64,000 nucleotides of DNA from Rhabdornis inornatus (Eukaryota; Chordata; Aves; Passeriformes; Rhabdornithidae): positions 242,885 through 306,884 of the forward strand of contig VWZS01009631.1 of NCBI GenBank assembly GCA_013397075.1, written 5' to 3'. Under the pieces are notes generated by a model. That model was given only the letters and a program-made list of their open reading frames with translations, did no database searches and was not told where the DNA came from. The position numbers and the translations under genes were made by a program. How positions within the stretch are numbered: the first letter of the stretch is position 1; each line of letters starts with the position of its first letter. This document shows positions 1 to 13,450 of this stretch, one piece after another.

Positions 1-2850
1 CATTAGTATTTAGTGCTATCTATCAGTGTGTCTAATCCTTTTCAACTAATTGAGAGAGAAAACAGCCTTTTGCAATGTAGGTATGTTGTGAATCTAATTG
101 GGGTAGTACAAGGTAATTTAAGCGTAATTCATAAACAGGGACATTCTCACAACAACATAGACACTGTATTATCTATTTATGAGGATTTGGAGGTGCTTTC
201 AGAAATCAAGTGACTCATGTCATAGCAATAGCTTTATGTTATTTTCAAAATTTGAAAAAGAAGTTACTATTCCCATGACCTTCACAATTCTCCATGGAAA
301 GCAGCAGTGCATTTATTAAACAGCATTTTATTTATGCTGCATTTTTAGAGATAATTTGTGTAGTTTGGTGACTTAGACAGAGGTAATTTTCAGCGGCTTT
401 TTTCCATTTAGGGGGTGGATGAAGCACCAGTCTACACAGGACCATGCTATTTGCCTTGAGATTGTATTGTGTTACTATTGAGATTTAAGTGTTTGCTGGA
501 CCTCAGGAAAATCTAAGTCTTAATGTATTCTTCAGCTACTTCAGCCAAACTCTAGCACTTTTTTAACTGAAGCAATTCAAAGTAATTTTTAAAGCTTTTT
601 TTAGTGTCCTTAACAGCAATTCTGAGAAAGCAATGTCTTTACACTTCCTTTTACACCAGATAATGCTCAAAGCTAAATTTCTCTCCCTGAAGAACGTTAG
701 ACAAACTGACTTTGTAGGGTTCTTTACATGACTAAAATGAATTGGATTTGACCTTTCATTTTTGACTGGTCTGGATGACAATCATCAAGAATATCATATT
801 ATATTCATGTCAAAAGCTAAAAGATATTCCCCCCACCTCACTCTTAGTAGTAGGAAATTCTTTCTTTTTTTTTTCCCCCTATGTGCCCACTGTAAATTCT
901 CACCTTAATGGTTGCAAAGAGCCAATGAAAATTTGGGCAGAAGGAATGTTGAAGCATTTGTAGCCATGCGTTTCATCAAGATTTTCCCACATTTGCCCTA
1001 TTGGAACTGGCCCATCAGTCAGTGTTTCCACTCAACAGTGTGCCCAAAGCTGTTCCCAGCTGATGTGGGTCACCTCCTGCCCAGACAGGGTAACAAACTG
1101 CACATATCACAGCTTGCAGCAGTTTGTCCTGCTCAGGCAAATAGTCTAACCAGGGTCACCTCATTGGTGCTTAGCTGATAAAGCTCAAAGGCTGATGTGC
1201 ACAATGCCCAGCAAATGATAAAAGCAAATCTGGCATAAAGTCACTCATGACTTCTCAACTGTAGGAGAAACCAATCTCTCCAGGATAGAGATAAACCCTG
1301 TATCAATTGGATGCCACAGTAGATTTTTGAGAATCGGGGGTCAGAATGAAGTATATCTTCCTGCACACTGATTTGGGTCAGGTCACATGGAGTATGGATC
1401 ATGATCAAGTGAAGGTGGAAAAGTCTGGTCCTACAGGAATAGCCTGATCAATTGGGATAAACTCAAAAGGAATTTTGCTGTTGCTTTCACCAGTATGCGA
1501 ATTTTACTCACACACGAAGCTTCATGCAGTTAGAAACAGATGTTAAAGATGGAATTGATTATACCTAGTTTTCCCCTAAATTCTCTCTAGCAATATTTCA
1601 AAACCAAAAGAAGGCAGCATTTCCTAATGCTGCTATATACTAAATTTAAGGGAAATTTATATGGCAGAGTGATATAATCTGAGGTCTAAGCAAACTCATT
1701 ATCACAGGAAAATGAATTGCAATTGGTGTCGTATATTTTTTCAATGAAAAGAAAATGTACTGACTACTGAGAGAAGAGCATTTCTTTTAATTTCTAATGT
1801 GAACAGCTGAACCACTGTCCCATACCTCTTATTGAAATAAGTCCAGATTTGGAAGTATACAGGATTTTTAGCTGCATTAGAAAACTGGCATGTTTACAGT
1901 GATTTTATTTTCAAAGCACTACTCTGTAGTTTTTAAATTATTAACTGCAATGAAGCTCAGTCTTGGCACTCCTACAAAACCTGTTGGACATAGAGATCAT
2001 TTCAGAAAGAGGAAAGAACAGAGTGGCAGGTGAACAGTACGAGTGCAATCTAGCCTTGAGTGTGAAAATGGGGTTATGAGTCCACATGGCAAACTAAGTA
2101 TGCCTCCCCAGTTGCTCCACAGCATGTAGAACATACATCCGTAACCACTCAAACTTTTAATAAACTAATCCAGCTTTCTTTGTAACAATTGGTGAAGCTG
2201 CAATACCACCAGATCTAATGTGGAGTGATGGCAGTGGGAATGCCACAATGTCACACTGCTTTCAGTCTCTCTTTGCTATCCAGAGCTATCAGGTAAATGA
2301 CACTTACAGATGGATTGACTCCTCTGCATTTGTATGACCGAAAACCCCACTAGAAGTAATGAAGTAGAAAAACTAGCAGAGAACACTAAAGCCATTCTGA
2401 GAAATTGCTGTTAATATCCTAAAAAAAGATTGCACATTCAAATTCTGATGTAGAACTGACTTCTAATATTCTTCCAGGCTAGAAAGTATCTTTAGGTCTG
2501 TTAGGGAAAACTGAGTAACATGTTGTGAACTACCTTCCCTTATTTGCAAGATGTCATTCTAATACAGCCTCCTACTGTTTATTTCAGAGGAGAATGAAGA
2601 GCATCTTAAATACTATTAAACTACAGCTGGCAAAACAATGACTACATACATTTAATTTTACATTACTCTTGATTTTTTTTTGAATTCTAGTTTTAGTTTA
2701 CACACTGTACATCATACATTTGTTCATTAGTTTGCAGAAGTCAATCACTCGGTTTGATTCCTCTAGTCAGTCGTTGGTGAAAATTATCCAATGTTCTACT
2801 CTATTTCACACTCAAAGCACTTCCATTATGGCTGGATAATGGTTGTACCA
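1..2850. other. AT-rich noncoding DNA, nothing recognised
   Basis: No open frame here looks protein-like, and I see no transposon signature, tandem array or RNA gene. The sequence is unique-looking, with short T and A runs such as the T run near 869-876. It is consistent with intergenic or intronic vertebrate DNA. Confidence 0.6.
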
Positions 2851-5800
2851 TCAATAAAGTGTATGAATCCAGTTATGTGGAGACCTCGGCTTAACCTTTC
2901 CATATGCTATTGATATTTATAGAGCTTCTGACATAATCAATTAGTCTGAAAACTGGCACTCGTGGAAGGTAAACCCATATAAAGGAACCATTGCATCTGC
3001 ATTTTCATTAACCTTTCAGATAAGTATGTGGAAAATAAAGACAAATACATACCATATGTAATGAACACTAATCCCCCAAATTTTCTAATGATATTGCAGA
3101 TCAAGAATAAACTTGTTTAGTGCTATCATGATTGCTTAGTTCTGCAGCTGCTTTCATGAGTGTTTTAATCTTCAGCCAGACATCTAGAAACACTGTGAAA
3201 GTGAAATGAGATTAGCTGACTCTCGTATGATACTCCTCTGAAACTAGTGCTGAATTTAAAGTCAGATGCAAATCCCAGTTTCATACGCTAGCAAATCATA
3301 TTTGAAGTCAGTTGTTAACAGCTGACATAGCATAGACATGATCTAGGAAATATTACACACACTACATACAAGTTTCAGGGGAATATGTAAGCAAGCTGGT
3401 TTTGATATCTGGAGATGTCTGGAGTCTGTCCCTGGAAGAGGACCTGGAACAACTGAGCTGGCCTTACTGTGGTTCATGAGAATTTGTACTCCCTTTCCAC
3501 TGACACACTGCAGAATCATACTTTTGCTTTGTTGGAAGACTCACTCTGTTATACACCTGATTTTTGTACTCTCTTGATGGTTCAGAACACAAATCATGAT
3601 ATTTTAGTCCTTCTCTAGAATAAAGATTTAGTCATAATGGAAATATTTTCATCTTGAGAGAACAAGCTGTATCTAATTATTAATTAAAACATTACTACAG
3701 TAGATTAGTTTTCCTGGTCTGTACATTTCACTCTATTAATGCAAGTCATAAGGAAGAGATTTCTGAAGAAATGAGTAGAAGAGCTGAAAAGGAAAGCAAG
3801 TCCTTGGTGTTATCACTGTTAAATCCACAGGACAGGTTCTGGGCACCTCAGTGATGACAGCCATGCCTGGTTGGGCTAGCCTTGAAAAGAGCCAAAAGGA
3901 TCACTTCCCCAGATAATGCAAATTCTTCCCTACTTTAAGAAGAGTGTGGGAGGTACAGCAGAAGAGAAGTACAGAGGTCTCTTGGCAGGCTCAAGGAAAG
4001 GACCATATGAGAATCTATGGCCATGTCTGCTATTACCTTTGGGGATTTACAACTGGATCCAGTTATAGTAACCAGTGAGGTTACCATTCACTGTTGAACA
4101 CAGTCCTCACCTCTTTTTGGACCCAAGCCATGTGAATTACTTAGGGAGACTTAGACAGATGGGCTGAAGTTCCCCCTGCTGCAGCTGAAAAGGAAAATTC
4201 ACATAGACTTCAAAGGGGCCAGATTTTCCTCAGTCATCAAAGGATGCTGGCTCCTTCATAATAATACCTTTACATATGCATAAGTACAGGCTAAAGAAAA
4301 ATGGAATAGATTATTTGTAAGGAAGAAAATGTCCTCGGAGCTTGGTTATTTAGTAGAAATTGTTTGGTGTGAGTGGGATGTTTGCGACAGCAGTCACTTT
4401 GGTTGCAGGACTAGATGGCAAGACATTCTAGTGAAAGGAGTGAATGAAATTTGTTCAGTAATTAAATAGATATATGGCTTTTACATTTGAATAGTAGGGC
4501 TAGAAAATGTAGTAGATGGAAGGCTTCTTAACTCATAGGATGGTGTGGTAGAAATGAAGGCCTTGTAACCTTATTTTAGCAGCTTGATGGGTTTTTGTTT
4601 CAAATCCCATCTTATGCATTTAGTGCAGCTCTAGCCTTTTATTAAAATGGGAAAATATATTGTTTATAAAGGGTACTCTTGACAAATAGTAACCACAGAA
4701 AGGTGCAAAAAATGTATTGTTTCCATAATCAGAGATACACTGTAAAACAGAATAAAGTGATAAATACAGAGTGCCATTGTTTGTTGTTATCTGTCTGTAC
4801 CCAGTGGCAAGAAAGTCTAAATGAATTACAAAGAAATTTTTAATAAAAGAACTGAAAAAAAAAAATAATAGGCTCCATAACCTGGAAGAACTTTGAATAA
4901 AAAATGTCCCCTGAAACCAAAAGTCCTTTTAAAATCTCTACACTTTCTCACCCTTTTCTGGGTTTTTTTCTTTCCCCTGCTCTTACTTAAAAGCCTCTGG
5001 GTGATTTGTCCTATTCCCTGCCCAATAACAGCCAAACCATTGTTTTAGGGAAGATATTTTTAATGTTGTATATTTTAGTTTTTTTGTTGCTTTTATTTCT
5101 TTTCTTGGACATTTCATCCACACACTGCAGAAAATGTGAACATAAGCAGCTGCAATATGAGATGAACTCTGAACACCAAATAGGTAGGCCCTAGAGGGGA
5201 GGAACTGAAATATGAGCTGCTTATTCTTAGAGCCCTTTAAACCCTCCAATCTGTTTTAAATTATTTTGGTGCCTCTATTTAAAGGTTAAATTTTTGTTGT
5301 TGTTGTGAGCCATAGTTTAGTAATACAAAACCTGGGCAACATCAGCATAGAGTCAATTCAGAGATTACACACCCAGGGTCTTTCCTGATCCTGCCTAAAG
5401 TGAAGCAGCATGTTTATACTTAGCAACACATTTTGACATGAATGAACTTTTCACGTCTCTGCTCATAAAATAAACACGTACATTCAGCAGGAAAAAAATC
5501 ATCTCACTCAACGATCCAGCTTACATATGTTATTTACAGACCATATGTCGAAATCTAAATATGGTTATGTATATGCAAAAATTATAGCTATAAAACACTG
5601 ACTTCAGAGCTGTGCATTAAACAGCAAAACTTTTACATCTATCGTTAAATCCTTTTTTGGTGCTAAGTCGTTAGTGCATTGGATTTCACTAAAAAAACCC
5701 CAAACTTATTTTCCCCTCTACCCCTTTCAAGCGAAATCTTGGCACCTAAAGCATTTATGCTTTGTTTTTCCTTCTACAGTATTTTGTTTCAAGGCACTCA

Positions 5801-6400
5801 TAATTTGAGCACCAGGGTTTAGATGTCAGCATGAACACAGTTTCGATGGCTGCTTTTTGCCATTGCCACTTTGAGCTCAGCTCTACTAAGTGCCAATGGG
5901 AAATTCCTAAAGGCCAAGGCATTTTCAATAAATTAGCATCAAGACACTGAGTCTTTGTAAAGCACTTAGGTGAAACTTGATTCAAAATGCATATTTGGGG
6001 ATTTCTGACAATGCTTTCTTTGTTTTTTATGCAAATAGAAAAAGCCTTGGAATCTCTTGAATTTATATGATCAAAGATGACCACCATGAATATGTCTGGG
6101 AGCATTACCAAATTACAGAAATACCAGAGACAGTTTTATTATGAAGATTAAAATAGACGTCTTTTAAAAACTGTGCCTTCTAAAGAACATTGGGTTTTTG
6201 ACAATTCATTAACTTTATGTATTTTTAATCAAACTAATTTTGAAGCATCACATTTGACATGATACACATCAAATGGTTACCGCTGGCTGGGGACTCAGAG
6301 ACTTCTAGAATGTAACAGTTAAAGGGTTTACACTCCTCTCAATGGGCCAACTAAACTCCATTACAATTAATTAGAGCGAGATTTACACATTCTTTTAAAG
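2851..6400. other. Noncoding DNA with motif-rich stretches
   Basis: No gene is recognised. About 2870-3060 and 6270-6400 have the look of conserved noncoding DNA: they are free of low-complexity sequence and dense in TAAT-type homeodomain cores. An octamer (POU) motif ATGCAAAT lies at 3266-3273 and a double homeodomain-type site TAATTATTAATTA at 3674-3686. A run of 11 A lies at 4855-4865. The phrase GGGGCCAGATTTTC near 4216 resembles edges of old amniote repeats but is too short to classify. Conservation is inferred from appearance only; no alignment was possible. Confidence 0.35.
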
Positions 6401-8465
6401 ACATGAGGATGGTTTCAAAGATATTAAGTAGCATAGCATATACTCCTACCACTACAGCCACTATGATACAAACCTGGTGCATGGATCTTTTTATTCAAAC
6501 AATGATAGGAATGCTTTGTGTTTTGTTCTGCTGGGCTATTTTATTTCAAAAACTGCAACCAGTTAATGAAGAAAGGGTTTCCTGCAAAGATATTTCAGTT
6601 ATGTAGGTCCACTTCCCTATGTAAAGGCCAAAAATACATTATAAAAATGCTAAATAACTGGCTGGTTTGGTAGTCCAGATGAATAACATGGTACATTTTG
6701 CCACAGGAAGAAAAAATGGGATGGTGACTCAGTCACTTCCCTGGGAAGTCTGTTCCAATGACTGGAATGGAACTTTCAAAGAATGCTGCCAATCTATGAA
6801 AGGTTTAAAGGACAGCAACAGCATTTTCAATCAAATATTATGGGGTTTAGCTGCAAAGAAAACCATTGTGAGGAATCAGAAAATATCTATTGCAAGAAGA
6901 ATTGAAAAGATTGTAAACAGCTACCAGTTTTTTGGTTGGTGGGCAGAATTTTTCTAAGTTCTGATGATGCCATGAGAAGGATTTAAGGGCTTCTACTGCC
7001 CAAATAGAGCTTTGCAAAGGTCGGCTATATAGTTTACCTTCTTGTTTATGGCCACGTGTTTAACACAGTACTAAGAAGAAATTGTCTTATTGTCATGTGG
7101 CAACACCCCTCAGGCCGAATAATATAAATGGGACTGAATCTTCTACAAAGCCTAGAAAGAACTACCAAGAAGGGAAGCTGTTGCTCAGCTCACTTGCAGG
7201 ATGTATTCCAAAATTCTGTTCCTCATGATGCTTCTACTAATATGCATATATTCTTACTGTTTTTAGGAAGAAACTCTCTGTTTCACTATTCATGGGTCTC
7301 CATATAAACCAGAAATATTATTTTCTCTTTAATAACGCAAAGGGTCTTTTCTACAGATTATTGCAAAAAGGCTGCTTGAAGAATATTGAAATTATACAAA
7401 CTGGAATTGCAGTGAGCAAGGACTGAGACAATCGGTCATTCACTACTGCTGGATCAATTTTCTAACTGACATTAAGCTGTGAAGAAAATTTCTGAGGATC
7501 TCACCAAAAATACATCATGGTTGATCTAAGTCTCAGGGCTAATCTAGATCATCCCTTGGCTGATTCTGATAAGGAGAGGTTATCATCCAAGCAGAGTTTC
7601 CTGTAAGTTCCTAAAGAAACTTTGAAAAATTGAAGGTTTTCAATTAAATTTTGTTTCCTTTTATCTAGGTATTCACTTTCTGTGAAAAAGAAATTGTTTT
7701 CCCCACCCTAATCATAGGACTCGATGCATTGGGAAATTTTGAAGGTAAACATTGCCACTTACTTGCTACATTATTTGTGGTGTCAGCTTGAACATTGTGT
7801 ATAAAAATGGATTTTTTTCTTTTGACTTCACTGGGCCATGGAACAAGCTCAATATCCACAGCACCTAGAGAAAAGTTTGCTTAATTTAAGTTTTTCTGGG
7901 GTTTTTTTTAATGCACAGATACACAGTGTCATCACTTTTTTTTTTGTTTACCATAATTATGTCTTTACTTGAAATTCATATTTAAACCAATGTGTGGTTG
8001 TCATGGTATTGTTGGTAATGTGTGACTACATTATGCTGTCTTTTGCCAGGACACTTGTAAATGAGACATTATCCTTGGAGATTTTCTTGGCTGAAAATAT
8101 GAGTAATTAAAAATGTAAACAAATATTATCCATTACATATGCCACAATAATAAATACTTCAATATAATGCAAGTTAATGACTCTTTAGGGATTCAGCCTA
8201 ATCCCATTACAGAGTGTTTCATAGGTGTACAAACAAACAGTTAATCATTTAATATTTTAACATGCTTATTATATTTATATTATATAGTTCCCAATTGCAA
8301 AAGAAGAAAAAAAAAGGCAACAATGCCTAATAATTATAGAGCGTGAAATGTAAGAGAGGCAAATAGAGATGGAAACCCAGAAGGGTTCAGGTCAGCTCTT
8401 GGTCTGCTCTTCAAACAGACATTGGGTAAGGAGGATGGATATGAAAATTGGGGCATTTCTTTTGC
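6401..8465. other. AT-rich noncoding DNA
   Basis: No gene, repeat or structured RNA is recognised. The frames open for 60-100 codons (for example 6667-6957, plus) have no protein-like composition or convincing splice context. The stretch 8090-8290 is very AT-rich. Confidence 0.5.
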
Positions 8466-9345
8466 TTTCACTCCAGTAGAGAAGTTATTAAACCTCGGGT
8501 AGGGATATTTATATCCACAGTGTGAAGGGACACAACCCAGGAGGGATGTGTCAGTCTTAGCCAGCCCTTCTCAGGCTGCTGCAAGAGCTGGGTGCAGGGA
8601 GCAGAGCACCCCTCTGGCCACACAGCAGTATGGGAGAGGGGCATGGATCTCTGGGAAAGGCAGGTGGGATTCAGTCGACCTTTCTGAAAGAAGGTGTTTC
8701 TTTTCTGTCTCTTAGATCTTGCTCTCAGAGTTAAAAAGCAAACTACCAGATGAAGAAAATCCTGCAAGTGCTGGGAGGACATTTGCAAAGAAGTGAGAGC
8801 TGGTGTTGGCAGCACGTGCTGCACTCAGGGCAGAGGAACGGTGCAGTTCAGAATGGTTCCATCAATAATGGAATTACAGAGGAGCCAGAGAGCTGGGAGG
8901 TGCAGGGAGATCCTGGAGGAGAAGCAGTGGCTCCAGGCTGGGTGCTGGCTCTGGAGGGTGCACAGAGCTGTGTGTGGCCCTCCATGGGCACCATGGCACA
9001 CTGTGGACACCGTGGCACACACAAGGGCAGAAGAGCTACTGAGCCCCTGAGCTTCACTCAGTCTCTTTTTGGAGCTCCTTGTTTCCAGTGGACTGACCAA
9101 CACCATCCCTGTGCAGGTGGATTAGCTGATCATGTAGCTTCCCGGAATCCTGACATCAGGGACTTGGCGTCATTGGGATGCCAAATAGCACAGTGCCTTT
9201 CCTATGAATGTACTGCTTTACAGATGATGACCGGCACATCCCATTTCCCTGGGACATAAGCTGGCAGATGCTGCAATGGGCCTGCAGCAGCAGACAGGCT
9301 GCCATGGCCATGGTGTCCACAGCCATGGTGTGACACAGGGGCCAA
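8466..9345. other. GC-richer island with overlapping chance ORFs
   Basis: This block is clearly richer in G and C than its flanks and is open in several frames on both strands at once. These include 169 codons on plus (8750-9259) and 118 on minus (8468-8824). Simultaneous openness in unrelated frames is expected from base composition and argues against any single one being real. Imperfect short direct repeats occur, such as the CACCATGGCACAC-like unit repeated within 8988-9022 and CCATGG-containing units at 9301-9330. A candidate spliced exon inside the block is listed separately. The block could be a transcribed noncoding exon or an old unclassified repeat. Confidence 0.4.
8716..8792 (+). 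CDS. Candidate internal coding exon, unidentified (low confidence)
   Basis: A strong splice-acceptor-like sequence, a pyrimidine-rich tract ending in TCTCTTAG at 8715, is followed by 77 bases. These end at a donor-like GTGAGA starting at 8793. Only one of the three frames is open. It encodes 25 full codons beginning ILLSELKSKLPDEENPASAG, a hydrophilic and protein-like peptide. The 77-base length would shift phase across the exon, which is allowed for an internal exon. If the donor is not used, the frame ends at TGA four bases later (8794-8796). I do not recognise the protein, and no neighbouring exon with compatible phase was found. It may be a chance coincidence of splice-like signals. Confidence 0.25.
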
Positions 9346-12300
9346 GGGGTATGTTAACTGATTAGCTAATTCTTATTGAAATAAAATATCATTTCATATC
9401 AAATTCCCCCTGGCTACAAATCTTCATCCTGCTAGTGACTTCATTCATCACCTCAGTGAAATCATTAAAATTATTTGCTTCTTTTCCCCTATTTGTAAAA
9501 TAGGAGTTGAAGTTCTCACTTCCACATCTACTTAAGCCCTTTCCAAACTTGCTGTTCACAAGTTCCTCACTAATTTCCATGCCTTTCCTAATGCTCTAAA
9601 TAATAGCAGAATTTGCCAAATTAGCCCTTTGAATGGATACTGAAAACTCCTAAACACTCAGTAAATCTCAGAAACTTTTCCATGACTAGTTTCTGTAAAA
9701 GGACAGTGATCCTAGGAACCTGCATAAGGACGGTGCCGAGTCATCTTTATACCAGGCTCTTAAACCCTGCACAGAAATGCTCTTTAATAACTTTGAAGTC
9801 ATATTAGCAGGGAAGTCTTATTAGCTGCTCTATGGATTTGAAGGCTCTTCTGGAGGAAGAGCTTATAGGAAAAGTCCAGGGATCAACTCTGGAGAAGAAA
9901 TAAAGACTCTTGTTTATTTGATGCCTCTTTTTTCCCCCCCTTTTCTTTTCAGCGATGAGTATCTAATAAAGCCAAACCACCTGTGAACAGGAAAGAGAAA
10001 ATAGCCTGTGCTCATGTCATGGGCTTTCTCAGAAGGCCAAGATCAGCTTTCTGACAGCTGAAGACATTGTAGGTGTGGGCACTTGGTAGCTATCTTCTGC
10101 TTACATTGCTCTGAGAGTACCATCTGACATACAAAAGATGTATTGAGGACAGGCAGGCAGAAATCCCAGGTGGGATGATTCACTTCAGCAATGAAGAGTT
10201 TTAGTCAAATCAAGCCAAATAATCCCACAATTACATGGCCATTCCTAACTAGCATAACTCTTTTACATTATTCACAGAAAATCCTATCTCCAGTTTTTTG
10301 GAATAGAACCTCTTTTCCCTCTAAGTTTCATTTTTCCAAATTTATGTTACCCATTTCCTTTGATAAGGTGCTTTGGTTTATCTATTGGAATATATCTGGT
10401 TTTGTATCCCTAAGATGTTAGGTCTCTCTTATGATTCACAGTAAATGCACAATTTTTAGAATCAAGTACTTATTAATCCCTAGGTTTGAGGTGCTTTCAC
10501 TCTGATTCTTTGATATACATCTGTTTACAGGATGGCCCTCCTCTCACAAAATGTGAGAGAAGGCTTGGTACAAATGGTAATTGATAACACCAACTTGAAT
10601 TTCATTATATCTGCATAGCTTCATAGAGATTCCACAAATTCTAACCAATAAAACCAAGGATAAATTATTCCCTTTTTCTAATCAGTAGTTTACCAATAAC
10701 ACATCAAAATACTGTTCAGGAGCAAAGATATTGGAGTACAGCCCACAGTGTGGGTACAGTATAGTAAATGGAATTCCTGAAGACAGTATGCTGCAGTCTG
10801 AAGTCAGATAATATCAGATGTTTGCTCCCTCATTTATTTTGATTAATTGCTTCAGTGGGGATGGACCAAAGGAAAAGCCAAAAATCCACATCAGAGAAAG
10901 GAAATCTGTGTTTCACCCTCTCAATTTTTAAGAAGTAAACATGCTCTGAAGTTTTGCTTTCTTGACTCCCTTTAACTTTCACAATTTGCAAGGAAGGTTC
11001 ATCATACTGTTAAGAATAACAACAAAAAGCCTGAAAGAACCATGATCGTGTTTGTTTTGTGCTGGTGCCTTTTTGGAGGAAGGCTTGGGACTTCTGCCAC
11101 CAGTGATCTGGGATCACTTGGTTGTTTCAGAGATGTGTGATCACCCCTAGTCTGTTTTTTACTCCTAGAATTTTTCTTTTGCTATCAACTCTACTAGAGA
11201 GTTGCTGGCGCTATTTTCAGGCATCATGTCAATCACAGCTTCTCTTCCTACCACCAATACTTTAATTTCACCTTTGGTCTCCTCCTGCTACCTCCTCTGA
11301 GTGGCGTGGCTGCACAGGGACCGTGGTGGAGGCAGGGGACGGTGGGAGAGACACATACCTACCTCAGCTGAAATCATGGATCTTTCCAATTCTGCAGGTG
11401 ATTACACCACCTGTGAAGCCTGTGGGCATGGAGCCCTGGGTAGTGATTTCAGCCATAAACTTTCTGTTTTGTGGTGTTTACCTTTGCTATCCCCCATGAC
11501 AGGTTTCTCTTCTGAGCAGTAGCCTATGGCACTCAGCTGGGGCAACGAGACTCCTGTGCGATGCAGCACGCAAAGAGTGACAAATTAAAATGACAGGGCT
11601 GTCTTACAAAATTGGGATCTAGTGAAACGAATATTTCTAGTCCAGGTAACGGAGGCAGTGCTACATGGTAATATGTGGGAAAAGCCAGTGTAGTTTTCAA
11701 ATGTCTGTAACATAACTGAGTTTGTCACTGTCCCAGCGCTATCACGTCCATCTTCCCCAGGTGCAGCTGAAAGTGTGGCTAGGGGGACTTTGTTTGCAAA
11801 AATAGTTCTACTCATAATAGAAACATTTTTCATTTTTATCTCCTCTAGCTGTATCAATGGCAGCCGTAAAAAGAATCCAAAGAGCCATCATGAGCTTAGA
11901 AAATCATATGGTACAAACTTCTTTACAATGAAATTTGGCATATTATCTGACACCATTTTCCCCTCTTTATTTCAAACTGAATAAATAAGTTAATCATGCA
12001 AACATACACACAATGCTGCCCTCTGATTTTCTGATTCCTATTGTCCTATTTAACTAATAGAAAATGTTGATCTTCTGCTATCAGCATTTCAAAATCCTGA
12101 GTTTTAAATTCATTGTTCTGCATTTTAAATAAAGGCTTGAAAATTACTTTGAAGAGCTCTTTTCTCCCAAAGGGTCTTCAGCAAATACACACAAATATTT
12201 TGTATTCTTAAATACAGCACTGATGTACACAAATTGCCTCTACAACTTAGGTATCTAAATCTCTGCCTTTCAAGTGACATTTTGCATGCTCATTTGTGTG

Positions 12301-13130
12301 TAAGATTACAATGAGGCTTCAAGTATCCAGACTGCATCAAAATAATTCCTGAAATGCTTATGCCTCTGTTTAATTAAGTTGAAGTGAAATTCATGTTATT
12401 CAAGCACTGTTAAATCAGGCTGAAGTTAGTGAATCTGAATGACATGCTGTAGCATGGTTTTAAACTAACTAAATATGTGGCATTTTAAGGTGCTTTCTTT
12501 TCGTTTGAGAAGCAAACCCCAGGCATTTTGCAGAGCAACCCATGGAAAATTAAAGCCTATTTTTCATATATCTGAAAGGCAGGAAAGTCTGTGTTCATCG
12601 AAGAAGCAGAAATTCATCTCAGAAATAAAGCCAATTCATGCCTTGCACTAAATTGGTAAATAGAATTCATAATTTCTGAAGCACTGTAGTAACTGAAAGA
12701 TGTTTCTTGAGTGAAGTAATACCCAACCAGAAGTGCAATGGTAGCTAAATAGGATACAAATTGTAGCCCCCCTGCCTTCTCATTTAATTTCAACATTAGA
12801 ACAATTTCAGTCCATCACTGAACATGTTGAAAGGGATCTCATTATTAAAAATTCAAAATATATTCTCCATGATCATTTATTCTAAGAAATCCCAAATGCC
12901 TCAATGTACAGAAACACACATTTTTAATGAACCAAATGGACTTGTTTTTATAACTGACAGGAGGTGCTGGGAATTGAAATTGGAGGGGGGGGAATCAGCT
13001 AATTAAATCTAAATCGCCAACAGTGAACATAATTTCCTTGTCCAGTCACTTCCAGTTTCACCAGCTTCCTTGTACCAGTCTCATACTTGATTTCCTTCTC
13101 TGGTTTGGCTTTGTTACCTTTGAATTTTAA
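9346..13130. other. Noncoding DNA
   Basis: No gene is recognised. A very strong acceptor-like pyrimidine tract lies at 9924-9952. A small inverted repeat (arms AGTGATC and GATCACT, loop of 3) lies at 11102-11118. The 11301-11522 plus frame has no recognisable domain. Confidence 0.5.
9425..9530 (+). repeat. Possible old MIR-type SINE fragment
   Basis: The sequence around 9484-9504 (TTTCCCCTATTTGTAAAATAG) resembles the conserved MIR segment that reads TTTCC-CATCTGTAAAATGG in amniote genomes. The preceding 60 bases show a weak match to the MIR stretch before it. The similarity is short and diverged, so chance is possible. Confidence 0.3.
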
Positions 13131-13450
13131 TTAGACAGCTTCCTCCATGCTGCCCGGGTGCCACTCAGCAATGCATGTCATGGTGTGTGAACACAGCACT
13201 GACAGGCTCATTGCTGTCAGCTCCTGAGCCCCAGCCCAGCTCCCCATGCCAGGAATGCCTTCCCGGGCAGGATCCAGCTCTGCTCCTGGCTGCCGGGATC
13301 GGCTCACGGACACAAGGGCACCTGCCATGTGCCAGGACCCTCCAGGACTTTCAGCTGCTAAAATGGAAGAAGTCTCCCACCATGTGCAGCTGGAACTCTT
13401 CGAGGCTTACAGCACGGCCAGATTTTCACAGGGGTAGGGAAGGCTGCCTC
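13131..13450. other. GC-richer island, no gene recognised
   Basis: The block is rich in C and G with several CpG dinucleotides (for example CCCGGG near 13155 and 13262) and is open in frames on both strands. None of the translations resembles a known domain. It may be an exon of a noncoding transcript or an old repeat; the sequence does not decide. Confidence 0.35.

Noticed and set aside
5755..6111. 118-codon minus-strand open frame
   Set aside because: No domain or splice signals. The length is within chance expectation for 64 kb of AT-rich DNA.
8750..9259. 169-codon plus-strand open frame
   Set aside because: It overlaps 60-118 codon frames on both strands in a GC-richer patch. The translation has no domain-like order or hydrophobic pattern, and the start lies inside the candidate exon in another frame.
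11301..11522. Short plus frame with a hydrophobic tail after an acceptor-like TTCTGCAG
   Set aside because: Two frames are open at once, neither matches a known protein, and the acceptor is ordinary.
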